This document shows, piece by piece, positions 13,995-21,953 of a DNA stretch of 32,042 bases. The DNA is taken from contig JAJYTX010000005.1 of the NCBI GenBank assembly GCA_021792815.1, positions 1-32,042 on the forward strand, read 5' to 3'. The DNA comes from Pseudomonadota bacterium. GTDB taxonomy: Bacteria; Pseudomonadota; Gammaproteobacteria; Steroidobacterales; Steroidobacteraceae. The notes under the pieces are model-generated. The model had not been told where the DNA came from. It searched no databases and saw only the letters and a list, made by a program, of their open reading frames with translations. The position numbers and the translations under genes are program-made. Numbering within the stretch: the first letter of the stretch is position 1; each line of letters begins with the position of its first letter.

Positions 13995-15167
13995 TCAGGC
14001 GGTGCGGGTCTTGCCCCAGGTGAAGCGGCTCGTCATGGCGTAGTTCCATACCGCGCCCACGCTGATTCCCGCCAGCGCGGCCAGCACCCACGGCAGGTGC
14101 CGGGCGTACACATCGGCCGCGAGGGTGACGTTCGCCAGCGCCCCCAGGCTGCACGCCACCATGAACGACGCCAGTCCGGTGATCCAGGCGAGACCGCGCC
14201 GGCGCTGGTCCCGGTACGTCAGCACATTGTTGACGGCGTAATTGAACACCATGGTGAGCACCGCCGCCACGGCCTGCCCGGTCGCAAAGCCGACGCCGAG
14301 CAATGCGAACAACAGCGAGATGATCAGCATGTGCACGCCGATGCCCGCGCCGCCCACCAGCGAGAACGCCACGAAGCGCATCGGAACGTAGCGGCCGATG
14401 AGCTTATCCAGCATCAGCATCCCGAAGTCCCACGCCGCCACGCTGTCGAGCTTGCTCTCGCCATGCGCGCGCGTGCGGAAGGTGTAGGACACCTCCTTGA
14501 TCGCCATGGGCCGCTTGATGGTCGCCAGGATGTCGAGCAGCAGCTTGAACCCCGAGGTCGAGAGCGCGTGCACCGCCTCCTCGAGCAGCGCCCGGCGCAG
14601 CATGAAAAACCCGCTCATCGGGTCCGAGACCGGATGCCGGTACACGAGGTGACTGAGATTGGTGGCGCCACGGCTGATGCGCGCCCGTGACGCCTGCCAC
14701 TGCCCGAGGCTGCCGGTGCCGGCATAGCGGGTCGCAACCACCAGTTCCGCGCCCTCTTCCCTCAGCCCGCGCAACATCCGCGGCAGGAGCGTCTCGTCAT
14801 GCTGCAGATCGGCATCCATGACCGCGAGGTAGGGCGCCGAGCTGGCGAGCATGCCCTCGATGCACGCCCCCGCGAGCCCTCGCCGGCCGAGCCTCTGCAC
14901 GCATCGCACCCGCGGATCCTGGCCGCCTATCGCCCGCACGCACTGCGCCGTGCCATCCGGCGAGTCGTCATCGACGAAGATCGCCTCCCAGCGAATCCCG
15001 ACGAGCACCTCGCGCAGCCGACGGACGAGCTCGCTCACGTTCTGCCTCTCGAGGTAGGTCGGGATCACCACGGCAAGCTCGTAACCGTCGCAGCCTCTCG
15101 CCTGCGGCTCACCCGTCGCGCGCCCCGGCTCCTCTCGGATCCTCGCACGATCGATCATGGCGTTCAT
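13995..15167 (-). CDS. Polyprenol-phosphate glycosyltransferase (GT2, DPM1-like) fused to a GtrA domain
   Basis: This 390-residue protein has an N-terminal family-2 glycosyltransferase domain: VVIPTYLERQNV near residue 30, FVDDDSPDGT near 65, DADLQHDE near 115, and FRTRAHGESKL near 200, the ending of dolichol/polyprenol-phosphate mannosyltransferase-like enzymes. A C-terminal GtrA domain of four membrane helices follows (from RFVAFSLVGGAGIG, about 265-385). Such fusions charge polyprenyl phosphate with a sugar and help flip it for use by membrane glycosyltransferases. The ATG at 15167 overlaps the stop of the upstream membrane protein gene, so the two are co-translated. The target glycan is unknown. 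Confidence 0.88.
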   Translation of the reverse strand: MNAMIDRARIREEPGRATGEPQARGCDGYELAVVIPTYLERQNVSELVRRLREVLVGIRWEAIFVDDDSPDGTAQCVRAIGGQDPRVRCVQRLGRRGLAGACIEGMLASSAPYLAVMDADLQHDETLLPRMLRGLREEGAELVVATRYAGTGSLGQWQASRARISRGATNLSHLVYRHPVSDPMSGFFMLRRALLEEAVHALSTSGFKLLLDILATIKRPMAIKEVSYTFRTRAHGESKLDSVAAWDFGMLMLDKLIGRYVPMRFVAFSLVGGAGIGVHMLIISLLFALLGVGFATGQAVAAVLTMVFNYAVNNVLTYRDQRRRGLAWITGLASFMVACSLGALANVTLAADVYARHLPWVLAALAGISVGAVWNYAMTSRFTWGKTRTA

Positions 15168-16663
15168 CAGCCGGCCCCGCCTCTGCGAACGTATGCGACC
15201 GCCCGCCTGCCGGCATAGACCTGTTCCCAGTCCGGCAACCGCTCGAGCAGCCTCACCGCCGGCCACGCGGGGCGCAGCAGAACCGCGTCGATGCGGTATT
15301 TCTTGAGCAATCCGCTGAAATCCCCGCCCGGGGCAAGCTCCAGCGCCTGGAAATAGCGATGCAGGAACGCCTCGCCGAACACGCTGGCCCTCGGATCGAC
15401 GAACGTCGGGATGCCGCGAAAGATGAGATAGCCGCCGAACTCGGCATCATCCAGGATCCGCGCCCGCGGCCGGACCGCCAGCAGCGCATCGAGCGCCGCC
15501 CGCGGCGTGTACTCGGCCGACGGTCGCGGCTTCTGCGCCGCCACGACCGCAATCCCGAGCGCGCCGCTCAGCACGATCGCCGCAGCCAGCGCCCGGTGGC
15601 TCGCCGGCGCGGCAAGCGCACCGAACGCCCGATCCAGGGCCTGTGCGTCCTGCCCGTGAGCCGGCGCCCGCCGCCACTGCGCCGCGAGCGGCGTGGCGAT
15701 CAGAAACGGCGAAATCAGTCCCAGGAGCGACACGTTCCGCCAGTGCGCCAGCGCGAAAAACATCAGCCCGATGAGCAGCAGCGAACGCCAGAACGGGAGT
15801 CTGAACCGGCCGGCGAACGCGAGACCGAGTACCGCCACCAGCCACACATCGAGCGGCTGCAGTCGCTGCAGGTCCGGTGGCTGCCACTCCGTCAGCCGGG
15901 AAAGAACCGGCATGCCGAGCAGATGGAAGGGGAAGACGAGCAGCCGCCAGCCCTGCGGATTCAGCAGCGCACACCCGAACGCCGCCACGATGAACAGCAT
16001 CCAGCGAGCGCTCAGCGTCCGACGCCGTTCCCCGGCGGCCGCAACGGCCTCGACACCCAACACCACCGCCACGCCGAGACCGAGGATGAAGCTGGCATGT
16101 ACATTGGCCCAGAGCAGCATGACCCCCAGGAGCCACCACGGCGGCGCCCGCCCCGCCTCATTGCTCTCGATGAGCATGCCGACCCACAGCGCCGTCAACG
16201 GCCAGGCGAGCTCGTGCGGCCTGACGATGATGTAATCGAACATCATGCAGCCGGCGAGCACGGCGAGCAGCACCGCATGCAGGGGCTCCATGCGCGCGAG
16301 CAGAAACCGGGTCAGGTATGCGATCGTCAGCCCGAACGACAGGGCGGCGAGCAGCGTGAGCCCCGGCCAGCCCGCCAGTCCGTACAGCGCGGCCACCCAC
16401 AGCTCCGCGCCCCATTCCTGCGCGATCCATCGGACGCCGTGCCGGGTGAAGGAGAACAGATCGTGCGTCGGCACGTAGCCGTGCGCGAGGATCCAGCGTC
16501 CGGTGACGATCTGCCAATACGTGTCCGGATCGAACCGGACCGCTCCGCTCACCAGAGCCAGCACAAACGCCGCCGCCCCGAGCAGCAGCGGCCACGACAG
16601 GCCGAGCCGACCGGTCGACCGGGCCCGAGGGACCGGCGAAGCGATTTCCTCGGCGCTGCTCAT
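15167..16663 (-). CDS. Polytopic membrane protein, possible GT-C glycosyltransferase
   Basis: This 498-residue protein has about ten to twelve membrane helices and a soluble C-terminal tail of about 110 residues. After the first helix comes RFDPDTYWQIVTGRWILAHG, an acidic loop in the place where GT-C glycosyltransferases keep their catalytic aspartates. This, together with its coupling to a polyprenol-phosphate glycosyltransferase, suggests a membrane glycosyltransferase that uses the lipid-linked sugar. The tail has DDAEFGGYLIFRG and IPTFVDPRA, common in uncharacterised proteins of this type. The ATG at 16663 starts MSSAEEIASP just before the first helix; longer in-frame starts would add an implausible arginine-rich segment. 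No firm family name can be given. Confidence 0.65.
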   Translation of the reverse strand: MSSAEEIASPVPRARSTGRLGLSWPLLLGAAAFVLALVSGAVRFDPDTYWQIVTGRWILAHGYVPTHDLFSFTRHGVRWIAQEWGAELWVAALYGLAGWPGLTLLAALSFGLTIAYLTRFLLARMEPLHAVLLAVLAGCMMFDYIIVRPHELAWPLTALWVGMLIESNEAGRAPPWWLLGVMLLWANVHASFILGLGVAVVLGVEAVAAAGERRRTLSARWMLFIVAAFGCALLNPQGWRLLVFPFHLLGMPVLSRLTEWQPPDLQRLQPLDVWLVAVLGLAFAGRFRLPFWRSLLLIGLMFFALAHWRNVSLLGLISPFLIATPLAAQWRRAPAHGQDAQALDRAFGALAAPASHRALAAAIVLSGALGIAVVAAQKPRPSAEYTPRAALDALLAVRPRARILDDAEFGGYLIFRGIPTFVDPRASVFGEAFLHRYFQALELAPGGDFSGLLKKYRIDAVLLRPAWPAVRLLERLPDWEQVYAGRRAVAYVRRGGAG

Positions 16664-16954
16664 GGGATGTAGAACGGATCCATCGTCGCGCACCTGGCGG
16701 CCGCACGCGCCGCCTCGCGCCACACTCTCAGACTCGCCGCACGGCCGGTAGGAAGGTTTTGCCCGACATCCGGACGATTTTGTCCCGCCGGGCGCGCCGC
16801 GCGCAGACGCGCAAAATTCTCCTGAGCCCGGGCAAAGGCGTCCTATCGCTCGGGGTGTGATCTGACCAACCTGTTCCCGTCGACACCGCATGCCGGCTTG
16901 CCGATTCGACTCGACCGGCGGCATTCACAACATGACTGATCAGGAGACACGTCG

Positions 16955-17137
16955 ATGAAAAGCTTGAGAAAGGCGCTCCGGGCGCTTTGGCGAGAGGACG
17001 AAGGCTTGACGATGGTCGAGTACGCGATCGCGGGAGGACTGGTCGCCGCCGGCTGCGTGCTGGCATTCAGCACTCTCGGCACGGATGTCGCCGCCGCCAT
17101 CACCCAACTGGCCGGTTACGTGAGCAGCGCGTATTGA
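16955..17137 (+). CDS. flp: Flp-type major pilin (prepilin)
   Basis: This 60-residue type IVb prepilin is the structural subunit of Tad pili. A basic leader ends at Gly17, followed by the processed N-terminus LTMVEYAIAGGLVAAG. The Glu at +5 and Tyr at +6 are the Flp signature, and the rest is a single hydrophobic helix with a short polar tail. Cleavage would be done by the CpaA-type peptidase encoded next. A good AGGAGA ribosome-binding site lies 7-12 bases upstream. The gene opens the tad locus and is separated from the following gene by a strong hairpin, which fits its need for higher expression. Confidence 0.93.
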   Translation: MKSLRKALRALWREDEGLTMVEYAIAGGLVAAGCVLAFSTLGTDVAAAITQLAGYVSSAY

Positions 17138-17149
17138 GCGGCGCATGGA

Positions 17150-17178
17150 CCGATGGGGCGCCTTCGGCGCCCCATCGG
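17150..17178 (+). terminator. Strong hairpin between flp and the tad assembly genes
   Basis: A perfect 13-base stem (CCGATGGGGCGCC / GGCGCCCCATCGG) closes on a TTC loop, 12 bases after the pilin stop and 55 bases before the peptidase start. No U tract follows. It probably acts as a partial terminator or as a 3-prime stabiliser of the pilin transcript, setting a high pilin to assembly-protein ratio. Confidence 0.65.
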
Positions 17179-17233
17179 CCGGGATGACAGCAACAGCAAG
17201 CGCGAGCGAAGCGCGGAACGACGACCAGCCAGC

Positions 17234-17785
17234 ATGTCACTGTTCCTCGAGCAAGCCTTATTCGGGAAGGTCGCGGTGGCGTGCGTCGCGCTCGGGTTTG
17301 CCGTGTGGGTTGCGCTCCGGGATCTCGCCAGCCACCGTATTCCGAACCGGCTGACCGTGACCGGGGCGGCGATCGGCCTCGCGCTCAACGGCGTGCTCTT
17401 CGGCGCCGCCGGACTGATCCAGGGAGGGCTGGGGCTGTTGGTCGGCCTCGCCGTCTTCCTGCCGCTGTTTCTCGCGCGCGGCTTCGGCGCGGGCGATGTC
17501 AAGGCGATGGCTGGCGTGGGGGCCTGTCTCGGACCGCACGGCGCGCTCTGTGCCGCGCTCTGGACGCTGATCGCCGGCATGGTGGGCGGCATGCTGATGC
17601 TCGCCTCGGGAAGCGCAGCGGCGCCGTGCGCCCTGTTCCGACGCTGGATGTTCAGGGTGTACGTCCTGGGCACGACCGGCGGCCGGGCCCGCCTCGCGCC
17701 CGAGCCCGGCGATCCGGCGAGGCGGCGTTTCCCCTACGGGCTCGCCATTGCCTGCGGCACCCTGATCTATCTCGTGTGGAGTTAG
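17234..17785 (+). CDS. cpaA: Prepilin peptidase of the Tad system (CpaA/TadV, A24 family)
   Basis: This 183-residue inner-membrane aspartic protease should cleave the Flp prepilin and the TadE-like pseudopilins. The catalytic aspartates are Asp30 in RDLASHRIPN and Asp88 in GFGAGDVK, both in the standard A24 context. About four to five hydrophobic segments are visible, and the methylase domain of the larger PilD enzymes is absent, as usual for CpaA. The ATG at 17234 (MSLFLEQALFG) is chosen because an upstream in-frame extension would run through the hairpin and is highly polar. The following gene begins 4 bases after its stop. Confidence 0.9.
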   Translation: MSLFLEQALFGKVAVACVALGFAVWVALRDLASHRIPNRLTVTGAAIGLALNGVLFGAAGLIQGGLGLLVGLAVFLPLFLARGFGAGDVKAMAGVGACLGPHGALCAALWTLIAGMVGGMLMLASGSAAAPCALFRRWMFRVYVLGTTGGRARLAPEPGDPARRRFPYGLAIACGTLIYLVWS

Positions 17786-17789
17786 CCAC

Positions 17790-19109
17790 GTGAACCTCTC
17801 TCCGCGTGCGATGGGACCCGATGCCGGCCCGGCCGCCTCGCCTGCCGCCCGCCTGGCGCCCCGCCCCAAAAAGGCCGCCGACACGGGTCTGCGCCTGGGG
17901 ATGATCTGTGACCTGATCGAGAAACATCTGTACGACGGCGGAATCCTGAGCCTGCCCGCGCTCAGCCTGCGCACCGCCCTGGCGGGTGTCGTGCTCGAGG
18001 AAGCGCTTGCCTTCCTGCGCCGCGAGGGCCGCATCGAAGTGCGCGGACCGAGTCCCGACGAGAGCAGCCTGCGCTACGCGCTCACCGAGCGGGGCCGCGA
18101 GAGCGCGCAGGACGCCCTGACCCGCAGCGGTTATCTCGGTCCTGCGCCGGTCCCGCTCGAAACCTATACCCAGGTCGTGCGCGAGCAGTCGGTGCACGAC
18201 CGGCTGGTGACGCGCGAACTGATGCGCACCGCGTTCCGCGACGTCGTGCTCGATGGCAACATGCTGGACCGGCTCGGCCCGGCGCTCAACTCCGGCAAGG
18301 CCATTTTCGTCTACGGCGAGCCGGGGACCGGCAAGACCTACATCACCCAGCGCCTCACCCGGCTGCTCGGCGACACGGTGCTCGTTCCCCACTCGATTTC
18401 GGTCGGTGATACCGTCATCCAGATCTTCGACCCGACCATTCACGTGCCGGTGGGGACGCAAAGCTCCGGCGTGCTGTTCGATGACGGACACGATCCGCGT
18501 TTCCTGCTGTGCCGCCGGCCGCTCGTGATCACCGGAGGCGAGCTCGTCCCCGAGATGCTCGAGGTCCAGTTCGATCCGGCGACCCGTCAGTACCGCGCGC
18601 CGCTGCAGCTGCAGGCGACCAACGGCACCTTCATCATCGACGATCTCGGCCGCCAGCGTGTTCCGCCGCGCACGATCCTCAACCGCTGGATCGTCCCCAT
18701 GGAGGAAGGCCGGGACTATCTCAGCCTGCCGACGGGCCAGCACTTCGCGGCACAGTTCGATCTGATCCTGGTCTTCTCGACCAACCTGGAACCCGCCGAT
18801 CTCGCCGACGAGGCATTCCTGCGGCGCATCGGCTACAAGATCCAGTTCGAGGCACTCACCCCGCAGCAATACCACGATATCTGGAAGCAGGTCTGCGATC
18901 AGCATGGTGTACGGTACGACGCGTCGGTCTGTCAGGACGTCATCGACCGGCTGCACCGCCCAAGCAGGGTGCCGCTGCTGCCGTGCCACCCTCGCGACCT
19001 GATCGACATGGCGCTCGATCACGCCGCGTATTTCGGCGCCTGCGACGACGTCAAGCTGGAAGCCATCGAATGGGCATGGAAGAACTACTTCGTGGAAGCA
19101 CGCCACTGA
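17790..19109 (+). CDS. AAA+ ATPase accessory to the tad locus
   Basis: This 439-residue protein has an N-terminal helical, winged-helix-like region (about 30-115, including EEALAFLRREGRIEVRG). An AAA+ module follows, with Walker A GEPGTGKT at residues 176-183, Walker B FIIDDLG near 280, and a sensor-like VFSTNLEPADLADEAFLRR near 325-345. A C-terminal helical lid ends with AWKNYFVEARH. It resembles MoxR/RavA-type or IstB-like AAA proteins in layout, not secretion ATPases. It is inserted in one transcription unit between prepilin peptidase and CpaB, so it probably assists pilus assembly or its control, but no function is established here. Start GTG 17790 lacks a ribosome-binding site; ATG 17811 is an alternative. 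Confidence 0.75.
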   Translation: MNLSPRAMGPDAGPAASPAARLAPRPKKAADTGLRLGMICDLIEKHLYDGGILSLPALSLRTALAGVVLEEALAFLRREGRIEVRGPSPDESSLRYALTERGRESAQDALTRSGYLGPAPVPLETYTQVVREQSVHDRLVTRELMRTAFRDVVLDGNMLDRLGPALNSGKAIFVYGEPGTGKTYITQRLTRLLGDTVLVPHSISVGDTVIQIFDPTIHVPVGTQSSGVLFDDGHDPRFLLCRRPLVITGGELVPEMLEVQFDPATRQYRAPLQLQATNGTFIIDDLGRQRVPPRTILNRWIVPMEEGRDYLSLPTGQHFAAQFDLILVFSTNLEPADLADEAFLRRIGYKIQFEALTPQQYHDIWKQVCDQHGVRYDASVCQDVIDRLHRPSRVPLLPCHPRDLIDMALDHAAYFGACDDVKLEAIEWAWKNYFVEARH

Positions 19110-19149
19110 TGCGCCACGAAGCCGCACACCGACCCGGGAGGTATTCGCC

Positions 19150-19944
19150 ATGTTCAAGCGACGCGGCTTTACGCTGATCCTGTTGTCTCTGGTCATCGCC
19201 CTCGGGGCGGCCTGGCTCGCCCGCGGCTGGATGCGCGCACGGTTGCGCGGTCCGGCGGCCCAGGCGCAGATGCCCGTCGTGGTCGCCGCCATGGAGATTC
19301 CGTTCGGACAGCGGGTGCAATCCCGCTACCTGGGCGTGATCAGACTGCCCCGGGACGCGCCCATCGGCGCCGCCTTTACCGACCCGAAACAGGTCACGGG
19401 CATGATCGCGCTCGAGAAGATTCTACCGGGCGAGATACTGCTGAAGCGCCAATTCGTGAGGAAAGCCACCGGCAGCCTGCTCGCGGCCATGTTGCCGCCC
19501 GATATGCGGGCCATCACCGTCCATGTCAACGACGTCATCGGCGTCGCCGGCTTCCTGTTGCCCGGCAACCACGTCGACGTGGTCGAAGCGCGCATGGTCA
19601 AGCAGCGGGCGGTCACCCGCACGGTCCTGCAGGATCTGCTGGTGCTCGCGGTCGATCAGCGCGACTCGCGGAACAAGAACTCGCCGGTGGTGGTGCAGGC
19701 CGTCACCCTCGAGGTCACCCCCGAGCAGGCCGATGTCCTGGTCAAGGCCACGACCGAAGGGCGCATCCAGCTGACCCTGCGCAGCCCGAACGCGATCAAC
19801 GTGCCGGCGCGGCTCGCCGTGACCCGGTCCCCGAGGCGCCCACGCAGGATCGTGCATCCGCTGCGGGTCGCCGAACACCGGCCGGCCCCGGGGATCATCA
19901 TCATCCGAGGCACCGACATTCAGCGGGCGCACTCCACCGGCTGA
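19150..19944 (+). CDS. cpaB: Tad pilus assembly protein CpaB/RcpC
   Basis: This 264-residue protein has one N-terminal membrane helix (residues about 7-26) and a periplasmic part. The SAF-like domain is seen at about 40-110 (VVVAAMEIPFGQRVQSRYL, then GMIALEKILPGEILLKRQF), followed by the RcpC domain with DVIGVAGFLLPGNHVDVV near 130 and a region ending LTLRSP near 215. CpaB proteins are thought to sit in the periplasm beside the secretin. A good GGGAGG ribosome-binding site precedes the ATG. The C-terminal 40 residues are basic and lack recognised motifs. Confidence 0.9.
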   Translation: MFKRRGFTLILLSLVIALGAAWLARGWMRARLRGPAAQAQMPVVVAAMEIPFGQRVQSRYLGVIRLPRDAPIGAAFTDPKQVTGMIALEKILPGEILLKRQFVRKATGSLLAAMLPPDMRAITVHVNDVIGVAGFLLPGNHVDVVEARMVKQRAVTRTVLQDLLVLAVDQRDSRNKNSPVVVQAVTLEVTPEQADVLVKATTEGRIQLTLRSPNAINVPARLAVTRSPRRPRRIVHPLRVAEHRPAPGIIIIRGTDIQRAHSTG

Positions 19945-20024
19945 GCGTTCCCGATGACAGCGAGACGACACAGGATTCACACCCACCCCGCCACCGGGCC
20001 GTACTCATGCGGAGAACACCAACA

Positions 20025-21641
20025 ATGAAAACCCCTGAATCACGGGCCCTCCTGCACCGCGGTTGGCCGGCGCTGCTGTGCGCATTGTGCCTGGCACTGT
20101 GCCTGCCGCCGTCCAGAGCGGACAACGATCACCTGATCTATGCCGCCGGCGAGCACACGACCATCAACGTCCCCATCTACAAGAGCCGGATCGTCGAGCT
20201 CTCCGCGCCGGTCGGCCGGGTCTCGATCGGCAATCCCGACATCGCCGACGTGCTGATCATCGACCCCTTTCAACTCTACGTGCTCGGCAAGGATCTCGGC
20301 ACCACGAACATCCTGCTGTGGACCCGCAAAGGCACCCTGGTCAGCGCGATCTCGGTCAACGTGACGCACGATCTCTCGGACCTCGAGCACACGCTTGCCC
20401 AGATCCTGCCCGGGGAGCACATCGGCGTGCTCAGCGCCCATCGGAACCTCATTCTGTACGGCAAGGTCGCCAGCGTCGAAGACATGGACTCGGCCCTCGA
20501 GATCGCCCGCAGCTACCTCGAGCAGGCCGCGACCGCTAAGAAAAAGATCATGTTCAAGCCACAGTCGCAGATGGGCAGTACGGGCACCAATCGGCATGCC
20601 GGCAGGGTCATCAACCTGCTGCAGGTGGCCGGCCCCCAGGAGGTGATGCTGCAGGTGCGGGTCGCCGAGGTGCAGCGCAATGCGGTCAAGCACCTCAATC
20701 CGAACCTGCTCGGCACCTACAACAGCGGCAAATGGGTCGGTGGGGCGGTGAACGGCCCGGCGTCCTTTCCTCCGGTCCAATGGAGCGGCTCGAACCTCAA
20801 CCTGCCGCTGCTCGGTCAACCGGGCACGAGCGGCATCGTCGGACCGGCCCAGGCGGTCGTCGCGCCTGCCATACCCAGCATTTCCACCGCCGGTCTGTTC
20901 GGCAGCTACCTGAGCGGCACGTTCGTCGCCAATGCGGTGCTCGACGCCTTCGTCCAGCAGGGCCTCGCCAAGATCCTCGCCGAGCCGACCCTCACCACCG
21001 AATCCGGCCAGCAGGCGCAGTTCCTCTCCGGCGGAGAGTTTCCCATTCCGGTGCCCGAGCAGAACGGCACCATCGGCATCCAGTACAAGGACTTCGGCGT
21101 GAAGCTCGGTTTCATTCCCGTAGTGCTCGCTGACGGGCGGATCAACCTCAAGATCAACGTGAGCGTCAGCGAGCTCACCGCGACCAATGCGCTGACGGTG
21201 AGCCCGATCACCTCCTCGAGCGTCTTTGCGGTGCCCGCAATCACCGAACGGCGGGCGCAATCGACGGTGGAACTCGCCGACGGGCAGACCATCGGCATCG
21301 CCGGGCTCACCAACGATACCCTGCAGACCGCGGCCAAGAAATTTCCCGGCCTCGGCGATCTGCCCATCCTCGGCCAGCTCTTCCGCAGTCAGGACTTCCA
21401 GGAAGGACGCACCGAGCTCGTGATCCTGGTGACCCCGAGACTGGCCAAGCCGCTTGCCCCGGGACAGGTGCGCCTGCCCACCGACCACGTCACCGCGCCC
21501 TCTAACCTCGACTTTTTCCTGCTGGGCCGTCTGCATGGCAATCCCGTCCCGAAGCCTTTGCCGGCCGCTTCAACCCCCGCGTCCACCGCGCCGGCCAAGC
21601 CGGCCCCCATCCCTGAGCAGCCTCCGAGGAGAACACCATGA
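20025..21641 (+). CDS. cpaC: Tad pilus secretin CpaC/RcpA
   Basis: This 538-residue outer-membrane secretin has a signal peptide to about residue 32 (hydrophobic ALLCALCLALCLPPSRA). The N-terminal pilus-secretin domain (NVPIYKSRIVELSAPVGRVSIGNPDIADV region) and a BON-like domain (about 105-165) follow. The secretin core carries VMLQVRVAEV, LAEPTLTTESGQQAQFLSGGEFPIPV and the C-terminal ELVILVTPRL. A proline/alanine-rich tail of about 35 residues ends the protein. It would form the channel through which the Flp pilus passes. The ATG at 20025 is preferred because GGAGA lies nine bases upstream; an in-frame ATG at 20007 has none. It overlaps the lipoprotein gene by 4 bases. Confidence 0.93.
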   Translation: MKTPESRALLHRGWPALLCALCLALCLPPSRADNDHLIYAAGEHTTINVPIYKSRIVELSAPVGRVSIGNPDIADVLIIDPFQLYVLGKDLGTTNILLWTRKGTLVSAISVNVTHDLSDLEHTLAQILPGEHIGVLSAHRNLILYGKVASVEDMDSALEIARSYLEQAATAKKKIMFKPQSQMGSTGTNRHAGRVINLLQVAGPQEVMLQVRVAEVQRNAVKHLNPNLLGTYNSGKWVGGAVNGPASFPPVQWSGSNLNLPLLGQPGTSGIVGPAQAVVAPAIPSISTAGLFGSYLSGTFVANAVLDAFVQQGLAKILAEPTLTTESGQQAQFLSGGEFPIPVPEQNGTIGIQYKDFGVKLGFIPVVLADGRINLKINVSVSELTATNALTVSPITSSSVFAVPAITERRAQSTVELADGQTIGIAGLTNDTLQTAAKKFPGLGDLPILGQLFRSQDFQEGRTELVILVTPRLAKPLAPGQVRLPTDHVTAPSNLDFFLLGRLHGNPVPKPLPAASTPASTAPAKPAPIPEQPPRRTP

Positions 21642-21928
21642 AAGGCCTTCAGATCGCTCTTGCGCTGCTCGCCTGCGTCGCCCTCGGCGGCTGCGCGGAA
21701 TTTCCTTACGTCGACGCAGCGTGGGGTCATGCATACGCCAACATGCTGCGCGCGCAGACGCTCAGGCCGCAGGACGTGGCACATCCCCCCGCGGATGCGC
21801 CGGCGCTCGCCGACGGCCAACGGCTCGAGAACGTCCTGAAGGCGCATCGCAAGGCCGTCCCGAGCGGTGTCACCCAGAGCGTCCCGACCGGTCAATTCCA
21901 GAGCGGCGGCCCGTCCGGCCTGCAGTAG
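21638..21928 (+). CDS. Small lipoprotein in the CpaD position
   Basis: This 96-residue protein has a lipoprotein signal (MKGLQIALALLACVALGGC, lipobox LGGC with Cys19) and a short, polar, Pro/Gln/Gly-containing tail. In most tad loci the gene after the secretin encodes CpaD, a pilus lipoprotein of about 200 residues that may serve as pilotin. This protein is half that size and shows no clear CpaD motif. Its start overlaps the secretin stop, so the two are probably made together. It could be a minimal pilotin-like partner of CpaC; this is inference from position. Confidence 0.75.
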   Translation: MKGLQIALALLACVALGGCAEFPYVDAAWGHAYANMLRAQTLRPQDVAHPPADAPALADGQRLENVLKAHRKAVPSGVTQSVPTGQFQSGGPSGLQ

Positions 21929-21953
21929 GCCGTTCAACCGTGGAACACGCCTC

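Noticed and set aside
16664..16954. A sigma-54 promoter for the Flp pilin
   Set aside because: The only similar stretch (GGCTTGCC at 16895-16902) lacks correctly spaced GG and GC elements. No convincing promoter could be chosen in this region.
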